This document shows, piece by piece, positions 33,201 to 42,349 of a stretch of 64,000 nucleotides of DNA (position 1 is the stretch's first letter; each line of letters begins with the position of its first letter). The notes below the pieces were generated by a model. That model was not told where the DNA came from. It made no database searches and saw nothing but the letters and a program-made list of their open reading frames with translations. The stretch is from Loripinus fragilis. Lineage: Eukaryota > Mollusca > Bivalvia > Lucinida > Lucinidae. The DNA is taken from NCBI GenBank assembly GCA_964019695.1, contig OZ026527.1, positions 74,611,471 to 74,675,470 on the forward strand, read 5' to 3'. Position numbers and translations under genes: made by a program.

Positions 33201-36200
33201 ACATGGGGTGAATGAGAATGCTGAATGGAGTCTTTATTAGGTATATCATTGTGTTGGTTTTATCATTGAAATCAACCATATGACCTGTGTACCCAGCAAA
33301 GACTTATCCAGCCTGACATTAACCTAGCCAGATCAAATTCCTAAATCTCTGCTCATTGAGGGGCTAAGTTACTATGTTTTTTCGTGTGCACAGCCAAGGC
33401 TATGGTCAGATGAGGTGAATACAATCGCTGAATTGAGTTTTTGTTAGGTATATCATAGTGTTGATTTTATCATTCAAACAGACAAAATTAACTGTGGTCC
33501 TAGCGAATACTTACACCTGCCTGGATATTAACTTAGTCAGATTGGACTCTGCAATCTGTGCTTATTGGGTGACTAATGTTATCTTAGTGAGCGCAGCAAA
33601 GGCTATGAACAGACTGGGCGCCTTTTTAAAGGCGTTAGTGCACCTTTTGAAACGTGTAATTATCCCCTTCTTCGCGTAATTACGCCTTTTGTATGGTAAT
33701 ATATTGCCATTTTAGCTCACCTGTGCCATAAAGTTTACATTGGGAGCTAATAATATTCATGTGTATCCTGCCGCCCGTCCGTACAACATTTTCAATGTTT
33801 TTACGGCAATTGCCAAGGGATTCCTTGTGGTTTCAAAATAAAACCCCTAACCTTTAGCAATAAATGAAGTATTCAAATATAAGAGTGCCAGATGTCACAT
33901 GAGCGTTTACAGAAGCAACGGCCCTCTGGTTAAGAAATGTGCATTTACTTATCATTTCATAATATGTAAATGCTGCATTGCTGTATGCAGTACCTTCATT
34001 AAACTGTCTAGCTGGCCCGGTTAGCAGGCAGCATATAGTTCGGAAGTAAGCAGGTTTGATTCCCGGGTTTGGCACATTCTTTCATCAGTTAGAAGTTACT
34101 GGATGAACATAGAGTTCTTGATCATCGCCTATGGGTTAAGTTTGTCATGACCTCAGTTGATTACCATAGACGCAAAACAATAAATTAACCAAACTCTGTT
34201 TAGTAAGAACTGTTGATTTAAAGATAGTTGAGAATCGCTGTAAACAAAAACCATGAACTAATCCAGGTATAATAATAGACATTTTATACAGGTACATGTA
34301 TATACCATTAACTGCCTCAAATTGCAGCAATACAGGCACGTTATTTACCTGTTTCAATGAAAACTAGTATAGTCCTATTACTATGCATCTTTGAAACATC
34401 AGTACACGACCATCGTGGTCATGTAAAACTTACACTCATGTAAATGCAACACATAAAGCAACGTAGCATTATGATAAAAGTTCATCTCACATCTGGTCTA
34501 ACAATATTTGAATGCATGTATATTGCCAAAAAGGTTGAGGTAGGCAATCCCCTGGTTAAATTTTGATATCAACAGAAATCTATTGAATATTTGCTGACAC
34601 GTTGTCTTCATATAAAACATAAAAGACCAATGGAGAACATCTTTGGCAATGGTGTACGGGCGGACGACTTACGCACGACAGGGTATAGCCATATTATATT
34701 AGTTCACCGCGCCAGCCTTATGGCTCAGATTAGCTAAAAGGGCAATATAATGTAGTCTGGTGTGTGTCGTCTTCGTGTCCTTTTAAAACGTCCGTAGCAA
34801 ACAGTGAAGACTGAGAACAGAGTCTGACCAGGGTCAACACTGCTTGTCACTATGCTAAATTTAGCCTCGATGTAAGCAGACGACACTTTTATGTGCTTCG
34901 TTTTGTAGCGGAAAGTAAGCAAAGTCAAAGATTACTTCTTTTGGTAATTCATCTAAATTGTTTTATATACCAATCAACCCTTTCAATACTAGTGACACTT
35001 AGATACGCACTCTCGCTTCACTGGGACATTTCTGGGCGCCTTATTTCGTTATTTTATATTATTATTAGACTGCCTACAGTCTGACACATTGTTATGTTTT
35101 AAAGAAATTCGCAATCATAATGAAATTTGTCTTTTATCAATAAATTATAGCTTCTTCTAGATGTTACACTCACATTTGAGCCATCAGAATTTGACTAGCT
35201 GGAAGTATATGAAATATATGTCGTACGTTACTTTATGTTCTATCTTGATGGGGAAGAGAGAGCTGGTTGCTTTGCTGGTGTCTCGTGATGGTTGAGCGGC
35301 TCTTCCTCGCGGTGTCATGGGGTTTTCTGCGATTTGTGATGGTGGTATTTCCTGATCATACTCACTTACTATTTTTGTACTAAGACACATTGGTGGAAAT
35401 AGGTTTTAAGGACTGGAGCCAATCTATATTATTAGAAACGCAAGCAAGCTGTCTCACTTTTTTTACTACTTAGGCAAAATCGTTTAACTTGAACGATTGT
35501 TTACGGTACTAAAAAGCAACATATTTTCTATTTGGACTGCCATTGATTTTGATGTAGCGCCATTCAAGAAGGGACTGTTTAAATCTATCTATATACAGGT
35601 GACTCCTAAATAAGTATGTTGGTAAACAGAGGCATAATAGGGAAGTTCATCATGATCTACGCTGTTTGCTAGGAAACAGACTATCATCAGAAAGAGAAAT
35701 ACCATGTTACTTTGAAACTATAGCCTGTGACCACTCGATATACATGTATATAATAAAACATCTAAAGTTTATTGTATCAAACCAGAAGGAAGAGTCTATT
35801 TAATGACCAATGAATGCTTGGACAGTTGGTGTGTTATTGCATATAAGCAAAATATAGAAAAGAAAATAATCAAGACCAAACACGTAACAACCACATGCAA
35901 TATATTACATGTATATACATGCTACACTGTTAAGAAGCTAGCTCTGATTTATATAATTATCGTCAATATTAGTTTGTACAAAATACAGCTGTATATAAGT
36001 TTCTCACAAAGAATCTTGCCTTACCGTTAACAACTTATTTAAATGACCTCCATGTATAGGCACACTCTGCATTTTGCTCATTTTCTGAATCGTCAAGATA
36101 TTTAGACAAAGGTTTGAAAATAAATAATGCTCAAGGGGCATTTTATCGCATTTTCGCAACGAGTTTAATAAATTCAATAGTTCATGAATGGGCACAAATT

Positions 36201-36612
36201 TTAGATAATATGTATCATATGCTATTAAGATTACTTTGAAATCTCATTTCTGGAGTAAAAAAAGGTTTGTCATTATTTAGAACGGCATTTCATAACGTTA
36301 CAAACATCTGCAAACCACTAGTAGTTTATCGAGTTTAATGCATGACGTTATTTCACTCCCATACGCGACGTGATATGATAAATGCATGTAAAAGCACCGA
36401 AAATTCGTTTACTGACCCAGTTTTTTTTCTAGGGAGGTTGGAATATTAGTATAAATCCGTCATTGTGAAGCAGACAGTATTTATAGTAAATATCAGAATT
36501 TGTTACCTGGATATCTATTTCCTTCCCATATTACATTCAAATACATATAAACAACGATACTTAATGCGATAAGAAACAAAACTGTTAGTTTTATTTTTCC
36601 CAATAGTCCCAT
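26988..36612 (-). CDS. Glycosyltransferase family 92 protein, four coding exons
   Basis: Predicted 367-residue type II Golgi membrane glycosyltransferase (GT92, formerly DUF23). Exons: 36612-36507, 31997-31404, 29751-29585, 27224-26988; all borders are GT..AG and intron phases (1, 1, 0) agree. Residues 1-35 hold a signal anchor (KLTVLFLIALSIVVYMYL). Residues 182-205 hold the family block IIEWMETYLFLGVDKVVTYY, followed by KVLEYYASVGLLEV. DETAIVFDVFER and IIDHDEFLIP (DHDEF at 272-276, the likely metal/donor site) are in exon 3. The family transfers sugars, often galactose, to glycans; the substrate here is unknown. Introns are full of retroelement debris, and a LINE with a duplicated first exon lies just upstream. 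Length is close to invertebrate relatives. Confidence 0.85.
27300..27603 (+). mobile_element. Type-B PLE tail in GT92 downstream intron
   Basis: From CGGTGGTTTAGGCTGCTGTC through TTCTAAGGCGGTCGTTCTG to GATCATACTCACTTACTA. It is joined directly, end to end, with an inverted type-A tail at 27604. Confidence 0.8.
27604..27887 (-). mobile_element. Type-A PLE tail in GT92 downstream intron
   Basis: Starts CAAAGTAAGTAAGGGTGCAA and runs through GTACCGCCTTGGAACGG to GGAGGGCTTAAACCC, matching the minus strand of 26585-26868. Few differences from the reference copy are seen, so it is young. Confidence 0.85.
27961..28024. repeat. CACTGTTTG-arm palindrome, copy 3
   Basis: GGCAAACAGTGTGGACCCAG and CTGGTCTGACACTGTTTGTC enclose a short ATG..CAT apex. 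Confidence 0.7.
28165..29556 (-). pseudogene. Type-B Penelope-like element, 5'-truncated
   Basis: On the minus strand it begins at about 29556 with AAACAAATTGTAGGTATTCC (the GIPMGTNCAP box) and continues through YLDDLLNIDNPYF near 29415. From 29169 it has the open C-terminal part (RFARVCSNVDDFNNRN, LLKQGYRYHKIRKAFSKFY). It ends with a type-B tail (28800-28165). Frameshifts near 29270-29350 break it. It sits in the last GT92 intron, its upstream edge about 28 bp beyond the exon 3 donor. Confidence 0.8.
29585..29751 (-). CDS. GT92 exon 3 (DHDEF exon)
   Basis: Acceptor TTCTTTTATTTCCATCTTAT plus AG precedes 29751. The donor GTAAGAGG follows 29585. The 167-nt exon enters in phase 1 and leaves in phase 0, and carries WSDETAIVFDVFERLIGYKY and the DHDEFLIP motif. 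Confidence 0.85.
29862..30549. other. GT92 intron 2, part with ACGT/CRE-like cluster
   Basis: No exon signal was recognised here. A TGACGTCA palindrome lies at 30198-30205, with GACGTCA at about 30155 and ATGACGT at about 30208. Confidence 0.4.
30550..30860. repeat. 90-bp tandem repeat with inverted partial copy
   Basis: TCGGCAAGCCTCGCGATGTC starts units at 30601 and 30691; a third unit at 30781 lacks 23 bp. Each unit ends ATCAAAAGACNCTCNCC and TATTCTCTAT. Just upstream, 30543-30595 is an inverted partial copy (TTTTGATATCAAGTTTACCA), so the block can fold back. Because 90 is divisible by three, an open frame of 30-residue repeats runs through it; this is not evidence of a protein. Confidence 0.8.
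30896..30927. repeat. Strong perfect-arm hairpin
   Basis: CATCTGCT pairs with AGCAGATG (30920-30927) and, inside, GACCCC with GGGGTC, separated by one mismatch (A30904/C30919). The loop is two to four bases. Confidence 0.7.
30966..31030 (+). repeat. Small palindromic repeat, copy 2
   Basis: ACGAGCTTTAGCGAGTGGAT lies between TACGTAGATA and ATCTTACGTAC. It resembles the minus strand of 14000-14046. Confidence 0.5.
31105..31128 (-). mobile_element. Tiny type-A PLE tail remnant
   Basis: AGTAAGTAATGGTGCAAAGA and TCAG match the terminal 24 bases of the type-A tail. Nothing further matches. Confidence 0.55.
31404..31997 (-). CDS. GT92 exon 2
   Basis: Acceptor TAATTTCTTATAG precedes 31997. The donor AAG then GTAAGTGTT follows 31404. 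The 594-nt exon enters and leaves in phase 1. It encodes the stem region and the start of the catalytic domain, including GEEDVTYLEPIVPLVEVGP, KLALSTKVAYGNQSPELII and the EWMETYLFLGVDKVV block. Confidence 0.88.
32262..32330. repeat. CACTGTTTG-arm palindrome, copy 4
   Basis: TTTGCCAACAGTGAATACCC and GGGTCTGCACTGTTTAC enclose a GAAATGCAA/CTGCATTTC stem. The apex resembles copy 2. Confidence 0.75.
32488..33618 (-). repeat. Minisatellite in GT92 intron 1, about 180-bp units, six copies
   Basis: The phrases TTAACCTAGCCAGAT, AATCTCTGCTCATTGAGGGG, GCCAAGGCTATG and GCTGAATTGAGTCTGTG recur in order, starting near 32488, 32758, 32940, 33101, 33298 and 33506. The first two units are separated by a type-B PLE tail fragment. 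A G-run of about 17 lies near 33149. Confidence 0.75.
32606..32692 (-). mobile_element. Short type-B PLE tail
   Basis: AATAAGTGAGTATGATCAGG then AAATACC and CTGCAGACCAACCC match the end of type-B tails. It interrupts the minisatellite. Confidence 0.7.
33619..34796. other. GT92 intron 1, no exon seen; decayed tRNA-like patch
   Basis: Around 34005-34075 TAGCTGGCCCGGTTAGCA and GGTTTGATTCCCGGG resemble box A and box B of a tRNA-derived SINE head. The body is absent. The rest shows no coding signal. Confidence 0.45.
34797..34851. repeat. CACTGTTTG-arm palindrome, copy 5
   Basis: GCAAACAGTGAAGACTGAG and AGGGTCAACACTGCTTGT enclose an AGA..TCT apex. More worn than others. Confidence 0.55.
35232..35384 (+). 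mobile_element. Type-B PLE tail end
   Basis: CTTGATGGGGAAGAGAGAGC through GTTGAGCGGCTCTTCCTCGC to GATCATACTCACTTACTA. It has only the last 150 bp, with a small internal deletion. It ends about 40 bp before the duplicated segment at 35427. Confidence 0.8.
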
Positions 36613-37232
36613 GCTTCGGCCTGCGTTGCAATGCAGAACAGCCCGCACTGCAGTTGCTTTTTAGCATTATGCACATCTGCTGAAACCAATGCAAAAGCCA
36701 GGTCAAATGAAAACGGTGTTCATAGATGCTAAATGCGACCATTGTTGGTCCGTGCAGAACCATACAATGTGGTTAATCGAAACTCCGACCCGTTTCATCT
36801 TATCGCCTTAATTAACTGGTATTAGAGGGTGACAAATGTAAGTCGCACTTGAGATTTTTGCTTTAGATTTGAAATGTTTTATCGCTTCTGAATTTAAAGT
36901 ATCATTTGGCGAATATACACTGAATTTGACAAAATATTGTCATGCATCACGGAAGCTAATTAAATTCGGTTTTGTCATAGAATGTTCTATATCTGGTCTA
37001 ACATTTCAAATGTTACATGTACGGACATACCTGCTTTACAAGTTAGTTTGAGAGAACAATGAAAATAAAAATAAAAGTATTTAATGGTAAACGGTCAATC
37101 AGGAAACATGAGGCGTTCGTTAGCTATGTGTATGGTATTTTGATTTGAATAAGTTTCACTATAAAACCGGTTGAGGTCACGAAGCCAAACGTGCCAGTGT
37201 TGCACTAGAGGTGTCGTTGTTGGGAAATATGT
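35427..37232. repeat. 1.8-kb direct repeat, copy 1 (left of LINE)
   Basis: Collinear with 42888-44701, starting TATTATTAGAAACGCAAGCA and ending TCGTTGTTGGGAAATATGT, where copy 1 runs into the LINE 5' end. The copies differ more in their left third (roughly 6% by eye over 290 bp) than around the GT92 exon (about 1%). The repeat contains GT92 exon 1, its donor and about 620 bp of upstream sequence. Confidence 0.93.
36507..36612 (-). CDS. GT92 exon 1 (signal anchor)
   Basis: Starts at ATG 36612-36610 and encodes 35 residues plus one base: MGLLGKIKLTVLF, LIALSIVVYMYLNVI, WEGNRYP. The hydrophobic stretch at 7-25 is a typical Golgi anchor. The donor is CCAG then GTAACA. The phase (1) matches exon 2. 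An identical exon exists at 43976-44081. Confidence 0.8.
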
Positions 37233-37259
37233 ATATAATCAGATATAATCAGGATTGGT

Positions 37260-37500
37260 ATTAATTGGTTTTATGCTTTCATGCATCTCTGTGTAATACG
37301 TAATTGGAACTCTCTTCCAAACATGAATAAAATGACAACGTATACAATAAATATGACAATAGACAAAATCGAGATATGTGTCAACCTGCTTGGTGATTTC
37401 ATGCACCTATGTGCGATGCACGATTGGAACCCTCTCTCCCAAATACGACCGACACGAGTCCTGATCTACGCACTTTTAAATGGAATATTTCATTTCAAAA
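37260..37500 (+). repeat. LINE 5' monomers, two copies of about 120 bp
   Basis: TTTCATGCATCTCTGTG with ATTGGAACTCTCTTCC (from 37278) and TTTCATGCACCTATGTG with ATTGGAACCCTCTCTCC (from 37398) lie 120 bp apart. Tandem 5' monomers often serve as internal promoters of LINEs; that role here is inferred. Confidence 0.6.
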
Positions 37501-38614
37501 CATATATATCATACATGTAAGGGACTTGTGTGGCCTGGTCATGCAGCTAGGGCATTTGTTGAGCTCTGCCACTGAGCAGGCTGATCTGTGCCTTCGCTGT
37601 TTGCAACTGGTAGATTGTTCCCCCACTCGCAAGCTCGACTCGCTTCACGAAATATCACATTTCATGTACGAACTTAAAGCAAATACAGTCGAGAGAGCTT
37701 ATGCTATGCGACGAATATTATGCTATCTCTTTATTGGCTCCTCAGTCGTCTCGTGTGCGCACGGAGATGGACCTGTCCAGTATCTATATTTATACAACTT
37801 GGTTAGCTTTGGGTTAATTCACCGTGTTAACTCACTATATGCCTCATATTGCGAGATCGTACAGGCGAGACACTGGTCAGACTGTACAGTTGACCGGGGT
37901 CTCCTCTGTTCGCTCACTAGACAATGCGCTTACCTCTGTGTGCACTGGTTACGATTTTCTTTTGATTGTTGTTGCTTAATTATTGAAGATTTGGTAAAAT
38001 GCACGGTAGATATGGTACTAGATACAGATCATATGACTACATGTATTTGTACTCAGCGTGTTAATTTAGTATACACTTGTTTTTTGCCTTGTCTCCCGGA
38101 TTGGTTTTGCAACGCTTTAACACTTCTGATTGATGCAGGTTTTGTTTGCAGCAGCGCTGTCCAGCTTTTGCATAATAAGTTGATGCATGGACAGGTTAGA
38201 TGGCTTAGGTCCTGGTTGAGACACACAGGTGCACTGAGCCCGGATCTACGCACTCTGTGTCCGTTTGAGTGTACTGTCGGTCTGAATTTTAGAATACTAT
38301 TACATAGAAATGAGCAGAAAATATTCCACGTCTCGTCCGGTTCAACGGCAGTCATGTCACTAGTGAGATGCAAACATGATAATAGCATGACCCATGTAAA
38401 AGGGAACTTATTGGAGTCTTGTTATTTGTACTCGCACGAGTTTGCTGATGATTATTACACACTTATTTTAAGACTAGTGCGCTGCCCTGTTAAACAGCAG
38501 GGACCCCAGATTGGTCATGTGCGATCGCATGCCAAGCGGAGTCCCTGGGGTTTACATGTAAGCGCCTGTTATTCCACTAGTGAGCTCTTCATATATTCAC
38601 AATGGGTACTCTAA
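37409..38614 (+). CDS. LINE ORF1-like protein, 401 codons, unusual composition
   Basis: An uninterrupted frame upstream of ORF2 whose end overlaps the ORF2 start by 13 nt (ATGGGTACTCTAA). Position and length fit an ORF1 nucleic-acid-binding protein, but no CCHC knuckle, RRM or coiled coil is recognisable. It is rich in Cys, Leu and His (for example DCCCLIIEDLVKC, CICTQRVNLVYTC). The phrase SPDLRT occurs twice, near residues 18 and 283. It may be a true but unfamiliar ORF1, or a chance frame; its length argues against chance. Confidence 0.55.
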   Translation: MCDARLEPSLPNTTDTSPDLRTFKWNISFQNIYIIHVRDLCGLVMQLGHLLSSATEQADLCLRCLQLVDCSPTRKLDSLHEISHFMYELKANTVERAYAMRRILCYLFIGSSVVSCAHGDGPVQYLYLYNLVSFGLIHRVNSLYASYCEIVQARHWSDCTVDRGLLCSLTRQCAYLCVHWLRFSFDCCCLIIEDLVKCTVDMVLDTDHMTTCICTQRVNLVYTCFLPCLPDWFCNALTLLIDAGFVCSSAVQLLHNKLMHGQVRWLRSWLRHTGALSPDLRTLCPFECTVGLNFRILLHRNEQKIFHVSSGSTAVMSLVRCKHDNSMTHVKGNLLESCYLYSHEFADDYYTLILRLVRCPVKQQGPQIGHVRSHAKRSPWGLHVSACYSTSELFIYSQWVL

Positions 38615-41508
38615 ATATGGCAACATGGAATGCTACTGGCATTATGTCAAGTGCGTCATATGCCAGTGACTTGCTTATGAATGAGAATATACACATCTTA
38701 GGGTTGTCCGAGCATTGGCTATATCGACACAATTTACATTTTTTGCAAGCCATTAATAGCAATTATAATTGCTTTGGTATTTGTGATCACGATTTAGATA
38801 ATCCGAGCAATAGAAAGGTTGGTAAGGGCGGTGTGGCAATCTTATGGCACAGGTCCCTAGATAATCAAGTGACATCACTGGATATAGATAGTGACCGCAT
38901 TTGTGGAAAACAGTTTAGGATAAGTCGTCAGTTGCATTTTTACATTTTACAAGTATATGCACCATCAAGCAACCACCCGGTACAAACGTACCGAGATTTT
39001 TCTGACCATCTTCACGCAATTATCAGTATGTACTGTTTTAATGGGTTAGTGGTAGTATTAGGCAATTGTAATGCTCATTTGCAGGGAGAGCGGTATATGA
39101 AGCCTACTGATGACCGTGGTGCATACTTGCTTGACTTCATGAATTATCGCAATCTAGTTAGCCTTAACACATTGCCATTGTGTTCTGGTGTTGCTGCCAG
39201 TTTTGTTTCCTATGACGGGAAATATGAGTCACTTATTGACCACATCCTTTTTCCTGTGGAAAGGTTAGATACTGTTATGTCGTGCAAACTATTAGATGAC
39301 CATGTTTTAAATGTATCTAGGCATAGGCCAGTCATATGTAGCATTACTGTTCCACTCATAAATTTCGAGAATCAATCACAATCCTTCTCGTCTCACGTTA
39401 AAAGGGAAAAATTAGATGAAAGTGTCCTTCATTTGTATAAATCAGAGGTCAGTAATTCTCTTTTATCGTATTCTTGTACAGCTGATCTAGATCCTAAACA
39501 GAAGCTAGAACAGAAATACACTCACATCGTTAATAGCATAATTGAAGTTTCAGACTCGGTGTTACCTAAATCCCAATTCAACCCATACTTAAAACCTTAC
39601 TGGGACTCAACTTTCAAAGATCTACATGCTGCAATGAGGGGGAAGAGGCGAAATTGGATTAGGGATGGGCGGCTGAGGGGGCATAATCATATTTCATATA
39701 GAGAATATAAAGCTACTAAATGCTTGTTTCGGGCTTATCATCGCAAGTGTGCAGAACAGTTTTTGACTGAATTAGACAGCGATATAGACCAGGCAGCTGA
39801 ACTAGACAGTGCAGTGTTTTGGAAAAAGGTAAATAGCAGAAGAAATTTTTCATGCACAAATGCAGGCTCTGAAATTATATTTGGAAATATTATATGTCGC
39901 GATCCAGAAAGCATTGCCTCCGGTCGCGGCGACTATTTTCAAGAGTTATATACCGACTCAGATAGGCCCCACTACGATTCGAGTTTTAAACGGGAAGTTG
40001 AGATGAGGGTAAAGGGCATAAAAGAGGAAATTGCGTCAGATCGGAACAGTAATTCTACATATATATCAATATACGATGTTAAAAAAGCTGTTAAGGTACT
40101 AAAAAAGAAGAAAGCTTGTGGGCACGATTGCATTTACAACGAGCATCTGATAAATGGAGGAGATGTGTTATACGAACAACTTGCCAAATTTTATACTGAT
40201 ATGTACAATAACAGTTATATCCCACCCAGTCTTAAGCAAGGCATCATTATAACACTACACAAAGGTGGTAGAAAATCCAAAACCGACCCAAATAATTACA
40301 GAGCTATAACACTTTCTTCTGTTTTATTGAAGTTATTTGAAAGAATTATATTAGAAATGGTCGAAGCTAGTCTTTCAAAGCCCTTAAATGGTTTACAAGG
40401 TGGTTTTAGAGCAAATATTGGCTGTAATATGACCTCCTTAATGGTCAGAGAAAGTATCTCCTATGCTAAGGAAAATCACAGTAAGCTCTTTGTCTGTTAT
40501 CTGGATATTCAGAAGGCATTTGATCGTATGTGGCATGATGGCCTGTTCGTGAAGCTATATGACCTGGGTATTAGGTCAAAATTACTTGGTATCATTATTG
40601 ATCTGCATACTGATATGAGGAGTTGTGTGTTGTTCAAGGGGCATAAATCTGCTTGGTTTAAAATCCTACAAGGTTCTCGTCAGGGTGGTGTTATTTCTCC
40701 TTTAATGTTCTTGTGTTTTAACGATGACCTGCTCGAGCAATTGGTCAAATGTCATGTAGGTTTTAAAATGTTAAATATGAATGCATGTTGCCCTACCGTT
40801 GCAGATGGCATGGTTCTCATGGCATTGTCTATAGCTGGCCTTGCTATCCTTCTGTGCATATGCTATGCATACTCTTGTAAGTGGCGATATGACTATTCAG
40901 CCCCTATAAGCTCAGTTATTGTGTACAACGAAACCAAAAACAACTATCAAAAGTCGAACCGAGTTTGGTATCTAGGTAACAGTATCATAGCAGAAAGTGA
41001 AAATTATAAGCACCTTGGGGTAAATAATAATAAATATCTTAGCAAGAAAATAAGCATTCAAGATGCAAGCCACAAGCTAAAAGGTACTTTCCTCAGTCTT
41101 GTAAATAGTGGTATTTTTAATCATGGTGCTTTACATCCCCTCACGTGTAAAACAATTTATAAATATATAGTTTTACCGAAAGCTCTCTATGGCTGTGAAA
41201 ATTGGGATAATCTATCTGATACAGATTTACTTACATTGGAACGTGCCCACAGGTTTTGTGTAAAACATATGCAATCACTTAGTACACGTACACGAACAGA
41301 CACGGCATTAAGTCTTTTGGGTGTATTTCCAATTGAAACTGATATAGACTTCAGAAAACTAACTCTCTTTGGACAGTTTTGCAGATTAAATTCAGATTTT
41401 TGGGTTAAAAGAATGTTTCTCCACAGATTAACATCGTATATTGCCGAGTTTAATCATAGACAAGAAGGTTTTGTACCAGATATTGTAAGATTGCTGGAAA
41501 ATAATTAG
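38602..41508 (+). CDS. LINE ORF2: endonuclease plus reverse transcriptase, catalytic residues changed
   Basis: 968 open codons. An APE-like endonuclease occupies about residues 1-245 (LSEHWL at 35-40, YAPS at 119, IDHIL at 212). The reverse transcriptase core is about 500-760 (NNYRAITLSSVLLKLFERII, CYLDIQKAFDRMWH at 632, GSRQGGVISPLMFL). Three active-site boxes are altered. GDxN reads GNCN (N155, codon 39064). SDH reads SRH (R240, codon 39319). YADD reads VADG (733-736, from 40798). The frame then meets TAG at 41506; in-frame protein-like sequence continues for about 94 codons. The enzyme is probably inactive. Domains transpose the element by target-primed reverse transcription in relatives. 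Confidence 0.85.
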   Translation: MGTLNMATWNATGIMSSASYASDLLMNENIHILGLSEHWLYRHNLHFLQAINSNYNCFGICDHDLDNPSNRKVGKGGVAILWHRSLDNQVTSLDIDSDRICGKQFRISRQLHFYILQVYAPSSNHPVQTYRDFSDHLHAIISMYCFNGLVVVLGNCNAHLQGERYMKPTDDRGAYLLDFMNYRNLVSLNTLPLCSGVAASFVSYDGKYESLIDHILFPVERLDTVMSCKLLDDHVLNVSRHRPVICSITVPLINFENQSQSFSSHVKREKLDESVLHLYKSEVSNSLLSYSCTADLDPKQKLEQKYTHIVNSIIEVSDSVLPKSQFNPYLKPYWDSTFKDLHAAMRGKRRNWIRDGRLRGHNHISYREYKATKCLFRAYHRKCAEQFLTELDSDIDQAAELDSAVFWKKVNSRRNFSCTNAGSEIIFGNIICRDPESIASGRGDYFQELYTDSDRPHYDSSFKREVEMRVKGIKEEIASDRNSNSTYISIYDVKKAVKVLKKKKACGHDCIYNEHLINGGDVLYEQLAKFYTDMYNNSYIPPSLKQGIIITLHKGGRKSKTDPNNYRAITLSSVLLKLFERIILEMVEASLSKPLNGLQGGFRANIGCNMTSLMVRESISYAKENHSKLFVCYLDIQKAFDRMWHDGLFVKLYDLGIRSKLLGIIIDLHTDMRSCVLFKGHKSAWFKILQGSRQGGVISPLMFLCFNDDLLEQLVKCHVGFKMLNMNACCPTVADGMVLMALSIAGLAILLCICYAYSCKWRYDYSAPISSVIVYNETKNNYQKSNRVWYLGNSIIAESENYKHLGVNNNKYLSKKISIQDASHKLKGTFLSLVNSGIFNHGALHPLTCKTIYKYIVLPKALYGCENWDNLSDTDLLTLERAHRFCVKHMQSLSTRTRTDTALSLLGVFPIETDIDFRKLTLFGQFCRLNSDFWVKRMFLHRLTSYIAEFNHRQEGFVPDIVRLLENN

Positions 41509-42349
41509 CTCAGCGATATTTTATCAACATATGTTGAAAATGGTACATTCCCAACATCGTATGCATGGAAACGTCTACTTAAGAGTAAACTTTACGAAAG
41601 TGCAATTTCCACTTTCCCGGCCCGGTCCCATACTTTCGTGGAGATTGATCATGAAATGATTTCTACGGTCATTCTCTTCCCTTCCGCTGAATCATTCATA
41701 AAGGGTTGTTGTCAGTTACAAGCGAAAGTATGTGCACGATTACTGGTTAACTGCTTGTTCAAGCTTGCCCAGGAAATAAGTGTGGTTAGGTGAACTGACC
41801 GTCCCGCAATGACCATAGCTGTTGACATGGGACGTAAAGCAACAAAACAAACAAACAAACAAACAAACAATTACCACTTGGGACAGCAGAACATTGACAC
41901 ACGACTTCAATCGGTTTAGAACAATACATTCTGAATATACACCACACTGGGCATGGTATTTGTCAAAAGAGAGAAGAACGCTTCTTCTCCCTAGCATTTC
42001 ATTTATTCAAATGATTTCTCAATTGGCTGAGATGCCAATGGATAGCAAATTCTGCATGTATTGTAATGTGCACTATAACAATATTGTTGACCATTGCATT
42101 AATACTTGCGCCTATTTGGAAATAGAAAGAACAAACCTATGGCTCGAAATCCTAGAAATTAGTATCCAGGCCTATATATTTCTCTGCAATACAGACGGAA
42201 GTCGTGTGACTGATGTTCTACTAGGCATGGAAATTGCAGAGTTTGCTCGCATTTTGGGTGATAAAAGTGAGCAGTTTAAGATATGCTGCATCGTTAACCT
42301 TCACAAAATGTGGCGTAAGTATAAGAATATAGTAGCACTACTCTTTTGA
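41509..42349 (+). pseudogene. LINE ORF2 C-terminal part, broken
   Basis: After the TAG at 41506 the same frame stays readable (LSDILSTYVENGTFPTSYAW) to TGA near 41791. From about 41875 another frame continues (THDFNRFRTIHSEYTPHWAW) and contains CMYCNVHYNNIVDHC, a Cys/His cluster like the zinc-finger region ending many LINE proteins. The frame change coincides with a short SINE-like insertion at 41780-41870. Confidence 0.65.
41780..41873 (+). mobile_element. SINE 3' fragment inserted in LINE ORF2
   Basis: GTTGACATGGGACGTAAAGC followed by (AAAC)n matches the 3' end of the tRNA-derived SINE family (TTGACTGGGACGTAAAGAAT). The upstream boundary is uncertain. Confidence 0.5.
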
